Origin: Phaeobacter piscinae
GTDB lineage: Bacteria > Pseudomonadota > Alphaproteobacteria > Rhodobacterales > Rhodobacteraceae
Length of the DNA stretch: 64,000 bases
Reading direction: 5' to 3'
NCBI RefSeq assembly: GCF_002407245.1
Contig: NZ_CP010681.1
Span: 1,984,001 to 2,048,000 of the forward strand
Shown here one piece after another: positions 1 through 8,854 of this stretch; position 1 is the stretch's first letter, and every line of letters starts with the position of its first letter. The notes under the pieces were generated by a model. That model had not been told where the DNA came from and made no database searches. It saw only the letters and a list, made by a program, of their open reading frames with translations. A program made the translations under genes and the position numbers.

Positions 1-1
1 A

Positions 2-1012
2 ATCTACCGGGTCGAGGACGCCTCGGTTGGCCTTACCGGCTTTATCGCCGTGCATTCTACGTTGCTCGGTCCTGCGGCGGGCGGGCTGCGGATGCGCCCC
101 TATGCCGACGTCGAAGACGCACTGTCCGATGTCAAACGCCTCAGCGAAGGCATGACCTATAAGAACGCAGCGGCCGGCCTCGCACTTGGCGGTGGCAAGG
201 CTGTGATCATTGGCGACCCTGCGACCCAGAAAACGCCCGAGCTGCTGCGCGCCTTTGCCCGCGCCATCGACAGTTTGGATGGCCGCTACATCACCGCCGA
301 AGATATGGGCATGAGCCCCGCTGACATGGCGATCCTTGCCGAGGAAACCACCTCCGTCGCCGGGCTGGCCGATGGTGAATATGCCTCAGGTGATCCCTCC
401 CCCATTACCGCGCGCGGCATTTTCAACGCGATCCGCACCGCATGGGAGCATAAGACGGGGCAGATCGACCTCACCGATCGGGTTGTCTCCGTTCAGGGGC
501 TGGGTCACGTGGGCTGGTATCTCTGCGACTTCCTCAACAAGGCCGGCGCCAAGCTGATCGTCACCGATGTGAACGAAGCACAGGTCACCCGCGCGGTCGA
601 GGCCTTCGGTGCAACAGCCGTCGCGCCGGATGAGATTTACGCCGTTGAGGCAGATATCTTTGCCCCCTGCGCGATTGGTGGCATCCTCAACAGCAACACC
701 ATCCCGCAGCTCAAGGTGGCTCTGGTGGCCGGTGGCGCCAACAACCAGCTTGCCTCCTCCGAGGACGCAACCGCCCTGCATCAGCGCGGCATTCTCTACG
801 CCCCCGATTTTGTGGCCAATGGCGGCGGCATCATCAATGTGGCAACAGAGATTCTGAAGATCCGCAACCGCAACAGCTTTGTAGCGGACCGGTTGGAGGC
901 ACTTGAACTGACCATGAAGGCGATCTTGACGCAGGCCGCCGCCGATGCCACCAGCCCCGACGCTGTGGCGATTGCTACTGTTCATGCAAAAATGGCACCA
1001 AAAGCCGCCTGA
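2..1012 (+). CDS. Leu/Glu/Phe/Val dehydrogenase family protein, 5' end cut by window
   Basis: The frame is open from the first bases of the window, so the N-terminus is missing; 336 residues are visible. The family deaminates branched-chain or aromatic amino acids to 2-oxo acids with NAD(P) in the cytoplasm. Visible motifs are the glycine-rich substrate segment GGGKAVIIGDP, whose lysine is the conserved substrate-binding residue, and the Rossmann turn QGLGHVGWYL in the second half. The C-terminal part with APDFVANGGGIINV is typical of leucine dehydrogenase-like enzymes. The gene ends at TGA 1010-1012 and is followed by an intrinsic terminator at 1131-1164. Which amino acid is the true substrate cannot be read from the fragment; leucine or phenylalanine is most likely. 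Confidence 0.85.
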   Translation: MYRVEDASVGLTGFIAVHSTLLGPAAGGLRMRPYADVEDALSDVKRLSEGMTYKNAAAGLALGGGKAVIIGDPATQKTPELLRAFARAIDSLDGRYITAEDMGMSPADMAILAEETTSVAGLADGEYASGDPSPITARGIFNAIRTAWEHKTGQIDLTDRVVSVQGLGHVGWYLCDFLNKAGAKLIVTDVNEAQVTRAVEAFGATAVAPDEIYAVEADIFAPCAIGGILNSNTIPQLKVALVAGGANNQLASSEDATALHQRGILYAPDFVANGGGIINVATEILKIRNRNSFVADRLEALELTMKAILTQAAADATSPDAVAIATVHAKMAPKAA

Positions 1013-1130
1013 CCCGGCTGATCTACATTCGACGCGCCCCTCCAGCAGGGGCTGATGTTCAATTCCGCCATCAAAGAGCGGACGTCAGATGGAAGACCCC
1101 GACCTAATCGGGGAGCCCAAGACCAAACAG

Positions 1131-1164
1131 AGTGGGCGTCCGGTTTGGGCGTCCACTTTTTTTT
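1131..1164 (+). terminator. Intrinsic terminator after the dehydrogenase gene
   Basis: AGTGGGCGTC at 1131-1140 pairs with GGCGTCCACT at 1148-1157 (two G-U pairs) around a 7-base loop, followed by an unbroken T run to 1164. Confidence 0.85.
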
Positions 1165-1258
1165 GGACCGCGGGCCACTGGTGAAAAGAGACGTTGAACC
1201 AAAGCGCCATTCAGACGTTTTATGACCACATTACAGAGAACACCCCGAGGAGAACCGT

Positions 1259-1531
1259 ATGCCCCTGTTTCACCCCGACAACCGCAATCGCAGTGATCGG
1301 CACAAAAAGATCTACGCCTATTGCGAAATTGCCTACACCATTGTCGATGTCTCAGCCGCAGTACTTTTTGTGGTGGGCAGTGTGCTGTTTTTTAAGGAAG
1401 CCACGACCTATACCGGCACCTGGCTGTTCCTAATCGGATCGATCCTCTTCGGACTGCGCCCGACCATCAAACTCTACCGCGAATATGCCTATCTGCGGCT
1501 GGGCGACTATGAAGATGTCACGCAGCAGTAA
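1259..1531 (+). CDS. YrhK-like small membrane protein
   Basis: 90-residue protein with two strongly hydrophobic segments (about residues 29-45 and 52-66) separated by a short loop, a basic N-terminus and an acidic C-terminus. The aromatic and charged pattern around the hairpin (IYAYCEIAY, then LRPTIKLYREY) resembles the YrhK domain, a two-helix inner-membrane module of unknown function often found next to transporters or enzymes in Roseobacters. The ATG is preceded by GAGGAG at good distance. The gene stands alone between a terminator and a gene-poor region, so context gives no hint to its role. Confidence 0.7.
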   Translation: MPLFHPDNRNRSDRHKKIYAYCEIAYTIVDVSAAVLFVVGSVLFFKEATTYTGTWLFLIGSILFGLRPTIKLYREYAYLRLGDYEDVTQQ

Positions 1532-2484
1532 CATGGCTACCACCTGGGCCCACCCACAGCTTACCCGAGGCGGAAGAGCCGACGATCAGAGGTATGGCTC
1601 AGCCCACTCAAATCCCGTTCCACACTCGCCACAGATTGGATGGCTGCGGAGACACCCGCCAGGAGGCGTTCCGAACTAACGTCGGCTAGGCGGGCGCTGG
1701 ACGAAACCTTTCTCGTGGTAGTGTTGTGGCGTGTGCTGCGCGCTGATGTGAGTGGCGTGGATTTTGCGAAATGATACATCTGTCCGACGTTTGCGAGTTG
1801 CTCAATCCAATGGCAAGGGGGCTGATGACCATTCAATATGTTCCCAAGCGGCGCCAATATGTTTCTTGAAGATATGCGGATCAAGGATCTGCAGCCGCAG
1901 ACCCAGACAATCTACCTGCGTGCGATGCATGATTTCACCCGATTTGCGAGGCCTGCGCTGGGAAGCGCGACACCGCAGGAACTGCGCAAGGTCCAGCTGG
2001 CTATGTAAGAGCGCGGTGTTGCACCTGAACCTGCCTCAGTTGAAGGTGATCTTCACTGCCCGGCAGTGTAACGCGCAGCAATGTCACGAGAAAACAGTCG
2101 GGAACTGCCGGAGCACTGCTTTGGATGGCCCTGTTGCCACCTACACCAAATGCAGTCACCAGCACATCGCCCATAACTCTTGCCGCAACCGGCCTCGCAG
2201 CGACAAGGCACCGAACCAGTCAGATCGGCCCCTCCCCAAATCAAGCGACATCAGGCCTGTAGCCCCACGACGAGCAACCATCCAATCCAGCCGTGTCGGG
2301 GATTTAAGCTTGTATAGGCTGCTCGTCGTCACACGACCGTCTGCTCTCAACCTTCGACACCGCGGCTGCAACCCACAACCCCATAGACCCAAAACAGCCC
2401 GCGCTTTCTTACGTGTCCGATTGGTCGCTGCTGCTGCTCAGGCTGAACAGCAGTCACAAACCTAAGACGGAGCTGTCATCGGGC
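1532..2484. other. Gene-poor stretch with mobile-element debris
   Basis: About 950 bases with no intact gene that I can support. Frames are open on both strands in places but lack recognisable domains, good ribosome sites and consistent codon use. The only recognisable piece is the integrase remnant at 1859-2008. Base composition appears less GC-rich than the flanks by eye. A hairpin at 2485-2514 (GCCGACC paired with GGTCGGC) closes the region and overlaps the stop codon of the AraC gene. Confidence 0.5.
1859..2008 (+). pseudogene. N-terminal remnant of a tyrosine integrase
   Basis: The 49 codons from ATG 1859 read like the SAM-like N-terminal domain of tyrosine recombinases that travel with IS91-type elements: LEDMRIKDLQPQTQTIYL, then RAMHDFTRFA and TPQELRKVQL. 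The frame is closed by TAA at 2006-2008, after which family-like sequence (ERGVAPEPA) continues for some codons in the same frame before similarity fades. A further ATG at 1825 lies in another frame, suggesting another small indel. No catalytic domain (R-H-R-Y) is present, so the element cannot be active. Confidence 0.55.
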
Positions 2485-2501
2485 GCCGACCGGTTTGGTG
2501 C

Positions 2502-3352
2502 CTAACTGGTCGGCAGGAGCCGTGCCCGTCTTGTGAGCTTGCTCCACTCTCCCGGTGAAATCCCGAAGTTTGCCTTGAACTGGCGAGTCATATGAGCCTG
2601 ATCGCTAAATCCCGTCGTGATCGCTACGTCGGCTAATGTTCCACCGCTTGCGATTTCAGCCTTCGCACGATCCAGCCTACGCATTGTCTGATACCGGTAC
2701 GGGCTTGTACCAAAGGCTTTTCTGAAGTGCCTAGAAAGAGCGAAACGGCCTTGACCGGTTACAGTTTCCAGTTCGTCCGACGAGATGATCCTGCAGGCAT
2801 TGGCATCCATAAATTCACGGGCACACTGAGCAGCTTCAAAGTCAGTCAGGGGGGCTGACGCCCGCTGAGCCGACGGATCATTTGCCACGAGCCCATCCGC
2901 CAGGAGCGCCGATATCTCGTCAAGTGCTACTGGCTCCAAGACGTTTTCCATATCAGAGAACGCTGAATGGATTGCGCGCACAAGCACAGGGTCAGTCAGA
3001 ACCGCTTCGCGCAGAAACGGCAGCGCCGCACCCGCAACTCCAAGTGCTTGGCGAATCAGAGACGGTTCAACATACAGCATCCTGTAGTGAAACCCCGCTT
3101 CGGTGCCTGCCTCCCCGGTATGGATTTCATCGGGATGCAAGACGATCACCTGCCCAGGCAAGCTGTCCGACCGCGCCCCACGATAATCGAACCTCTGCAC
3201 GCCTCGGATCGTATACCCGATGAAAAGGTGTCATGGCGATGGGGCGCATACGCGTCGCCGAAGAAATAGGCTTCAATCCGCTGAACACCTGCCTGCCATG
3301 GCGCAGTGCAGACCCAATCCTGCGCGCACGATCGTTCAAGACCGGGCGTCAC
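2502..3352 (-). pseudogene. AraC-family regulator gene with a frameshift
   Basis: The reverse strand encodes an AraC-type regulator in two frames. The 5' part (from about GTG 3352) gives ERSCAQDW, APWQAGVQRIEAYFFG and APHRHDTF, typical of the start of the cupin-like sensor domain. The rest lies in another frame: FIGYTIRGVQRFDYRG, then LPGQVIVLHPDEIHTGEAGT, and finally the two helix-turn-helix motifs (SRHFRKAFGTSPYRYQ; ADVAITTGFSDQAHMTRQF). The break is in a T run near 3228-3232 and is best explained by loss of one base. The C-terminal 232 residues are otherwise intact and well conserved. It is divergent from the cupin and GFA genes, which it may once have controlled. A sequencing error in the T run is the alternative. 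Confidence 0.75.
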
Positions 3353-3452
3353 ATCATGTGATCTATCTCCTGGGGATGTCTGCGCCCGGTGAATATCGGA
3401 CCTCCTGAATGCCGTTGGCAGCACACTACACTGAACAGGAAAGGAATTCACA

Positions 3453-3809
3453 ATGAAAGCGATCAACCTTGCAGAGAAGCTGAGTAGGTTTTCCACCCAT
3501 TGGGACCCACATGTCATCGCTGATTACAATGACAATGAGATCATGGTCGTGAAGCTTCTTGGCGAGTATGAATTTCACAAACACGCCACGACGGACGACT
3601 TCTTTTATGTACTGGAGGGCGAGCTACAGATGGACATCAAAGGGGAACCAACGCGGACAATTTCGGCGGGTGAACTTTTCATCGTACCCAAAGGCGTCGT
3701 CCATCGTCCCCGTGCAGCAAGCGAGGTCAAGGTGCTGTTGATCGAACCAAAGGGAGAACCAAATTCCGGCGATGCGAACCGAGAAGCTGCGCCGAAGACT
3801 CGTATATGA
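3453..3809 (+). CDS. Small cupin-domain protein
   Basis: 118 residues forming a single cupin barrel. The metal-binding pattern is visible: HKHATTDDFFYVLEGE supplies the His-x-His and the downstream Glu, and VPKGVVHRP supplies the last His. Such one-domain cupins are cytoplasmic and bind a metal; a specific reaction cannot be assigned. The ATG follows GGAAAGGA. The gene lies 12 bases upstream of the GFA-family gene on the same strand and is divergent from the AraC regulator, so the three probably form one small locus. Confidence 0.8.
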   Translation: MKAINLAEKLSRFSTHWDPHVIADYNDNEIMVVKLLGEYEFHKHATTDDFFYVLEGELQMDIKGEPTRTISAGELFIVPKGVVHRPRAASEVKVLLIEPKGEPNSGDANREAAPKTRI

Positions 3810-3821
3810 TACACTCGTCAT

Positions 3822-4253
3822 ATGGATAAGACACCAAACGCAATCGGCTTCATGGGCGGCTGTCTCTGTGGCAAGGTTCGTTACAGTTCTGCTTCCAATC
3901 CCCTGGCCACTGTTCAGTGCTACTGTTCAGATTGCCGAAGGATCGGAGGGACCGGGCACGCGACACATACAGTCATTCCCTTCGACGCGTTTTTGTTGGA
4001 AGGCGCCGTAGCCGAATACACTAAATTGGCAGATAGCGGAAACCGGATCACCCGACGCTTCTGCCCTGTATGCGGGAGCGCGATCTACCATACGCGCGAT
4101 GGTCTAGAGGGGCTGGTTGTGCTTCGTACGTCCTCACTGGACGATCCGGAGTTGGCGCCGCCAGATCGCGCCATCTACGTCGACAGCGCCCTCTCTTGGG
4201 ACTACGTTGACCCTGATCTCCCCGCGTCGCCCAAGATGACGCCCAACCGATAG
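3822..4253 (+). CDS. GFA-family (CENP-V/GFA) zinc-binding protein
   Basis: 143 residues with the GFA fold signature: GGCLCGKVRY near residue 13, CYCSDCRRIGG near residue 33 and FCPVCGSAIY near residue 80, the cysteines that bind two zinc ions. The family is named after glutathione-dependent formaldehyde-activating enzyme, but most members have no proven catalytic role. It follows the cupin gene closely and probably shares its transcript. The start ATG at 3822 gives a normal-length N-terminus before the first CxC. Confidence 0.85.
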   Translation: MDKTPNAIGFMGGCLCGKVRYSSASNPLATVQCYCSDCRRIGGTGHATHTVIPFDAFLLEGAVAEYTKLADSGNRITRRFCPVCGSAIYHTRDGLEGLVVLRTSSLDDPELAPPDRAIYVDSALSWDYVDPDLPASPKMTPNR

Positions 4254-4350
4254 TTGCCGCTAATTTGACATTCATCGGCTCGCGCTCTGAGCGGCCATCA
4301 GGGCAGTGCCGATCCAACATGCGCCAGCCTGAGACATGTATATAAACGAT

Positions 4351-4380
4351 AACCGGGCGACCCCAGCAGGGCCGCCCGTT
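4351..4380 (-). terminator. Hairpin between the convergent GFA gene and lon
   Basis: AAC-GGGCG at 4351-4359 (one unpaired C) pairs with CGCCC-GTT at 4373-4380. It lies between two converging genes and may serve both strands, more likely lon. The T tail is weak on either strand. Confidence 0.5.
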
Positions 4381-4437
4381 TGTGATTGTCGAGTACAGAC
4401 CAATGTCAGACCATACGGGCAGCGCCCGCAGCGCCGA

Positions 4438-6852
4438 TCAATGGGCCGTGGCTCCCGCCGTGTCGTCGGGCGCGCCCAAGGCGGCCTTGGCTGCGGCGGC
4501 GGCTTCCTCTGCCGCCTCATCCCACTCCACCGGCTCCGGCGTGGCGGTCAGCGCGTGTTTCAGCACCTCGGAGACGTGGCTGACGGGAATAATGGTGAGC
4601 CCCTCTTTCACGTTGTCCGGGATATCCGGCAGGTCTTTCTCATTCTCCTGCGGGATCAACACCGTCTTGATACCACCGCGCAGGGCCGCCAACAGTTTCT
4701 CCTTCAGGCCGCCAATGGCTGTCGCGTTGCCGCGCAGCGTCACTTCGCCAGTCATGGCGATGTCCTTGCGCACCGGAATGCCGGTCAGCACCGACACAAT
4801 TGCCGTCACCATGGCCAGACCGGCGCTTGGCCCATCCTTTGGCGTGGCGCCGTCCGGCACGTGCACGTGGATGTCGATCTTGTCGAACTTCGGTGGTTTC
4901 ACCCCCAGTTGAGGTGAGATCGACCGCACATAGCTGGATGCCGCCTCGATCGACTCCTTCATCACATCGCCTAGCTTACCGGTGGTCTTCATCCGACCTT
5001 TGCCCGGCAGGCGCAGGGCCTCGATGCTCAGCAGTTCACCGCCGACCGATGTATAGGCCAGACCGGTCACGACACCGACTTGATCCTCTTTCTCGGCGAG
5101 CCCGTAGCGATACTTCGCAACACCAAGGAAATCATCCAGATTATCGCCTGTGACAGATACGGTCTCCGCCTCTTTCTTCACGATCTTGGTCAGCGATTTC
5201 CGCGCCACTTTGGCGATTTCACGCTCCAGGTTCCGCACGCCCGCCTCACGGGTATAGGTGCGGATGATCTCGGTCAGCGCCTCATCGGTCAGCTCGAACT
5301 CCTTGGCTTTCAGGCCATGGTTCTTCACCTGCTTTGAAATCAGGTGCTGCTTTGCGATCTCGCGCTTCTCGTCCTCGGTATAACCCGACAGCGGAATGAT
5401 CTCCATTCGGTCCAAGAGCGGCCCCGGCATGTTGTAGCTGTTCGAAGTGGTCAGGAACATCACGTTCGACAGGTCATATTCCACTTCAAGGTAGTGGTCC
5501 ATGAAGGTCGCATTCTGTTCCGGGTCCAGCACCTCCAGCATCGCCGACGCTGGATCGCCACGGAAATCCTGCCCCATCTTGTCGATTTCATCGAGCAGGA
5601 TCAGCGGGTTGGTGGTCTTCGCTTTTTTCAGCGCCTGAATGATCTTACCGGGCATGGAGCCGATGTAGGTCCGGCGGTGGCCGCGGATCTCGCTCTCATC
5701 GCGCACACCCCCAAGGGAGATGCGGATAAACTCACGACCGGTTGCCTTGGCGACGGATTTACCAAGCGAGGTCTTACCAACACCCGGAGGGCCAACGAGG
5801 CACAGGATCGGGCCTTTCAGCTTGGCCGAACGCTGCTGCACCGCGAGATATTCGACAATGCGCTCCTTGACCTTTTCCAGACCATAGTGATCGGCGTCCA
5901 GAATGTCTTGGGCCCGGCTCAGGTCTTTCTTCACACGCGATTTGGTGCCCCAGGGCAGCGCCAGGATCCAGTCGAGGTAGTTGCGCACAACTGTGGCCTC
6001 GGCCGACATCGGCGACATGTTCTTGAGCTTCTTCAGCTCACCTTCGGCCTTTTCGCGAGCCTCTTTTGAGAGTTTGGTTTCAGCGATCTTCGCTTCCAAC
6101 TCGGCGACCTCGTTAGAGCCGTCCTCACTGTCGCCCAACTCCTTCTGAATGGCCTTCATCTGCTCATTCAGGTAATATTCGCGCTGGGTCTTCTCCATCT
6201 GCGTCTTGACGCGGGTCTTGATCTTCTTCTCGACCTGCAGCACCGACAGCTCGCCCTGCATCAGGCCATAGACCTTCTCCAGACGCTCAGAGACCGACAG
6301 GGTCTCCAGCAGGTCCTGCTTGTTGTCGACCTCGATACCCAGATGACCGGCGACCAGATCGGCCAGCTTGGCCGGTTCCGTGGTCTCGCCAACGGCGCTC
6401 AGCGCCTCTTCCGGGATGTTCTTGCGGACCTTTGCGTAGCGCTCGAACTCATCGCCGACGGTACGCAGCAACGCCTCAACGGTGGTCACATCGCCGGGCA
6501 TTTCGGTCAGATACTCCGCCCGCGCCTCGAAGAAATTGTCGTTTTCCAGATATTCGGTGATCTTCACCCGCGCGTGGCCTTCGACCAGCACCTTCACAGT
6601 GCCGTCGGGCAGCTTCAGCAACTGCAGCACATTGGCCAGCACGCCAACATTGTAGATACCGTCGGATTGTGGATCATCCTCTGCCGGGTCAATCTGACTG
6701 GACAGCAGGATCTGCTTGTCGTCAGTCATCACCTCTTCCAGGGCACGCACCGATTTGTCCCGCCCGACAAACAGCGGCACGATCATATGCGGGAACACAA
6801 CGATGTCGCGCAGCGGCAGGACGGGGTAGGATGAATTGAGTGGCTCTTGCAT
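4438..6852 (-). CDS. lon: ATP-dependent protease Lon
   Basis: 804-residue LonA protease, which degrades misfolded and regulatory proteins in the cytoplasm as a hexamer. Domains in order: N-terminal substrate-binding LON domain (from [19 protein letters not shown]), coiled linker around residues 200-280, AAA+ module with Walker [14 protein letters not shown] and Walker [10 protein letters not shown], and the protease domain with catalytic serine in [11 protein letters not shown] and lysine further on. The C-terminus has an Ala/Glu-rich tail. I place the start at 6850-6852 ([10 protein letters not shown]), because AAGGA precedes it and family members begin there; an upstream ATG would add 14 poor residues. 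Transcribed alone, converging on the GFA gene. Confidence 0.97.
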   Translation of the reverse strand: MQEPLNSSYPVLPLRDIVVFPHMIVPLFVGRDKSVRALEEVMTDDKQILLSSQIDPAEDDPQSDGIYNVGVLANVLQLLKLPDGTVKVLVEGHARVKITEYLENDNFFEARAEYLTEMPGDVTTVEALLRTVGDEFERYAKVRKNIPEEALSAVGETTEPAKLADLVAGHLGIEVDNKQDLLETLSVSERLEKVYGLMQGELSVLQVEKKIKTRVKTQMEKTQREYYLNEQMKAIQKELGDSEDGSNEVAELEAKIAETKLSKEAREKAEGELKKLKNMSPMSAEATVVRNYLDWILALPWGTKSRVKKDLSRAQDILDADHYGLEKVKERIVEYLAVQQRSAKLKGPILCLVGPPGVGKTSLGKSVAKATGREFIRISLGGVRDESEIRGHRRTYIGSMPGKIIQALKKAKTTNPLILLDEIDKMGQDFRGDPASAMLEVLDPEQNATFMDHYLEVEYDLSNVMFLTTSNSYNMPGPLLDRMEIIPLSGYTEDEKREIAKQHLISKQVKNHGLKAKEFELTDEALTEIIRTYTREAGVRNLEREIAKVARKSLTKIVKKEAETVSVTGDNLDDFLGVAKYRYGLAEKEDQVGVVTGLAYTSVGGELLSIEALRLPGKGRMKTTGKLGDVMKESIEAASSYVRSISPQLGVKPPKFDKIDIHVHVPDGATPKDGPSAGLAMVTAIVSVLTGIPVRKDIAMTGEVTLRGNATAIGGLKEKLLAALRGGIKTVLIPQENEKDLPDIPDNVKEGLTIIPVSHVSEVLKHALTATPEPVEWDEAAEEAAAAAKAALGAPDDTAGATAH

Positions 6853-7145
6853 ACTCGGTCCTTCGATTTGGCAAGACGCCCCCGCCCCGATCAACCGGCA
6901 GCTTTGGTGCGTCTCCTCATTGGCTTTTTTATCTGGTGCAGCAGGAGAAGGATTTCAACCGCCGTGCCTCAATGTTTGGGATCACATTGCCCGCAGCGCG
7001 TCCGGACCACAAGGGCGCAAATGGGCACAAGGATACCAAATGATGAAAGGCGACCCCGCGAGGCCGCTCATTCACAAATTCTGTTAACAGATCTGCCCAA
7101 AATGCCGTCGGTCAAGGGACATCCACACCACGTTCCGCTGCAGTG

Positions 7146-7298
7146 CTAGTCGATGGCTGTGACACTCAGATGGCCCAGACTACCGCCGCGCGCCATCGGA
7201 TCCGAGCGGTCATCCATCAGCGCAAAAATCGCCACCCCCGTGGCCAGTAAAATCATCAGCGAGCAATGCGCCAGTCCAGTCGAAGCGGTGTCATTCAT
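7146..7298 (-). CDS. Small single-helix membrane protein
   Basis: A 50-residue reading frame with one hydrophobic helix (about residues 13-28, CSLMILLATGVAIFAL) followed by a polar tail. The ATG is preceded by GGAGAG at suitable distance. It lies in the upstream gap of lon on the same strand. No family recognised; the ribosome site and helix are the support. It could be a chance frame. Confidence 0.45.
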   Translation of the reverse strand: MNDTASTGLAHCSLMILLATGVAIFALMDDRSDPMARGGSLGHLSVTAID

Positions 7299-7470
7299 CG
7301 GATCTCTCCACTTGGGTCGTTATATGCCTGCCTCGCAGTTCACTGCTGATTTGTGGCGCAAAGGTGTTCTGGGCGCGTCCCGCCGATGAACATTCGCTCA
7401 AGTTTTCGACAACACGGACACAACACAAAGGGAACACAGGCAAACTCCGACGCGCGCCCCTCCACCTCAA

Positions 7471-7534
7471 ATCACAACCGCTCAATATCGCCTTGCGCCC
7501 GGGTGTCGTGGAAGTCCTTTTGCCAGGCCTCAAA
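7471..7534 (-). repeat. Second copy of the tgt 3' end
   Basis: 64 bases that match 8791-8854 (the 3' end of tgt) at 59 positions, offset exactly 1320 bases. Read on the minus strand it encodes the same last 20 residues of Tgt (FEAWQKDF to GDIERL) and a stop. All five differences are synonymous codon changes or TGA for TAA. Similarity stops abruptly at 7534. See findings. Confidence 0.9.
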
Positions 7535-7572
7535 GCGGCTCCTCGCCAGTGTCAAACGCGGCTGCACGCATC

Positions 7573-8034
7573 TCAAAACTCTGCGGGCCGTTTGTCCTTA
7601 CGAAGCACGTACGGGACCATGCCCGATGACAAGTTGTACACATCACCAGCCAACGCACCCTCAAGCGCCCCACCCAAAACGGTCTGCAACTGGCATTCTT
7701 TTTGACCACCGACAACACCCGTCACGGAATTGTAGGAGCTGTGGGGATAGGTGAAGCAGAGGTAATACTCGCCCGCGACAAGCTCTTGCACCCAATCCCC
7801 ACGAAGCGCAGCCCTGTTTCCGGGATACCAAAGCCAGACATGCTTTTCGCTGTAGTAGGTGACTTGGTAGCCATGCCCCTTGTCCCAGTGCAGATAGGTC
7901 ACCCCTGAGGAGGGATAGGTCAATCCCTCCTCAGAGATCCGGTCTACGGAGGGATTGAGTTTGGTAACCTCGTGCCCGCTGCACGCGGCAACACATAGCG
8001 CAATGAGCCCGACACTCCTCCCTAGAACAAGCAT
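7573..8034 (-). CDS. Putative lipoprotein, unknown function
   Basis: 153 residues. The N-terminus is a short lipoprotein signal with the lipobox-like VAAC at about residues 15-18. The mature part is rich in Tyr and Trp (YQVTYYSEKHVWLWYPGN) and carries a few Gly repeats (VLGGALEGALAG); no family recognised. Its start overlaps the end of the preceding gene (8022-8717) by 13 bases, so the two are probably translated together. Both lie between two copies of the tgt 3' end and appear less GC-rich than neighbours, suggesting they arrived as one unit. Confidence 0.65.
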   Translation of the reverse strand: MLVLGRSVGLIALCVAACSGHEVTKLNPSVDRISEEGLTYPSSGVTYLHWDKGHGYQVTYYSEKHVWLWYPGNRAALRGDWVQELVAGEYYLCFTYPHSSYNSVTGVVGGQKECQLQTVLGGALEGALAGDVYNLSSGMVPYVLRKDKRPAEF

Positions 8035-8717
8035 TTCATCCTCAGTAAGGCTGATTTGGTGCCGCTGTAGCGATAAGTTTTGTAGTAGAAATTCGGTACC
8101 GGTCTGGTTTCACGATTCAGGAGAAAGCCAATTCCGAGCCGGTCTAAGTCCGCTTTTTTCATCTCCAGAATTCGATCCAAACGACCGCCTAGCGCCGCAT
8201 TCACACGGGCCTGTTGCTGGGGTGTCAACGGAACGCCCTCGCGGATCGGTCTGTCATCAAGGCTCACCGTGCCAGCGGCACAAATTGTCTGGCGTGCGGC
8301 CGTTTTTGCCAATCCCAAGACACGCCCTGACGTCCGGCCCGAGGTCAGGTCACTGTGAAGGGCAACCAGCTCAGGCTTTGATAGCCCGGCAAAAACGCTG
8401 CTCGGCAAATGCTCAGGCGGACGGAAGGTGCTTTCTGATGTGCCTACGGTAACTTGAAAGTAGACGGCGTTACCCTTGACGGCATCATGCCGCGCTGCAC
8501 CACCCGGAACAAAAAGCACCGCAGCCGAGACTCTCTTGGCTGCAAGGCCACCATCAAAAAAGGGTCTATCGCCACCGCGCTGATAGAGCTCCATCGCGGC
8601 AACATCTTGAAAGCTCAGCTGTTTAGGCGCTCGGGATGATGAGCTGCCACCCTCCATGCATGCAGAGAGGCTCAATACAGTGCTCAAACAAACTGTGACG
8701 CGTGTCAAAAAATTCAT
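8022..8717 (-). CDS. Putative lipoprotein, unknown function
   Basis: 231 residues from ATG 8717, chosen because it starts a clean lipoprotein signal peptide (MNFLTRVTVCLSTVLSLSAC) with lipobox LSAC; an upstream ATG at 8747 would put ten residues before it. After the lipid-anchored Cys comes a Ser-rich linker (GGSSSSRAP), then a globular region with no domain I recognise. A segment near the C-terminus is basic and aromatic. First gene of the two-gene insert; together with its partner it could act at the cell envelope, but nothing in the sequence shows how. Confidence 0.65.
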   Translation of the reverse strand: MNFLTRVTVCLSTVLSLSACMEGGSSSSRAPKQLSFQDVAAMELYQRGGDRPFFDGGLAAKRVSAAVLFVPGGAARHDAVKGNAVYFQVTVGTSESTFRPPEHLPSSVFAGLSKPELVALHSDLTSGRTSGRVLGLAKTAARQTICAAGTVSLDDRPIREGVPLTPQQQARVNAALGGRLDRILEMKKADLDRLGIGFLLNRETRPVPNFYYKTYRYSGTKSALLRMKCLF

Positions 8718-8790
8718 CAGGTCAATTCCATACCAGTGAAAAAACATAACTTCAAATCCACTGCCAGTGCGCAGTCGATTTTGGTTTGTG

Positions 8791-8854
8791 ATTACAACCG
8801 CTCAATATCGCCTTGCGCGCGGGTGTCGTGAAAATCCTTCTGCCAGGCCTCAAA
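8791..8854 (-). repeat. Native tgt 3' end, partner of the copy at 7471-7534
   Basis: The last codons of tgt and the stop TAA, matching 7471-7534 in direct orientation. The 1256 bases between the two copies hold only the two lipoprotein genes. Confidence 0.9.

Noticed and set aside
7153..7389. Plus-strand frame over the small membrane gene
   Set aside because: No ribosome site and no motif; the minus-strand frame at 7146-7298 has both a ribosome site and a helix.
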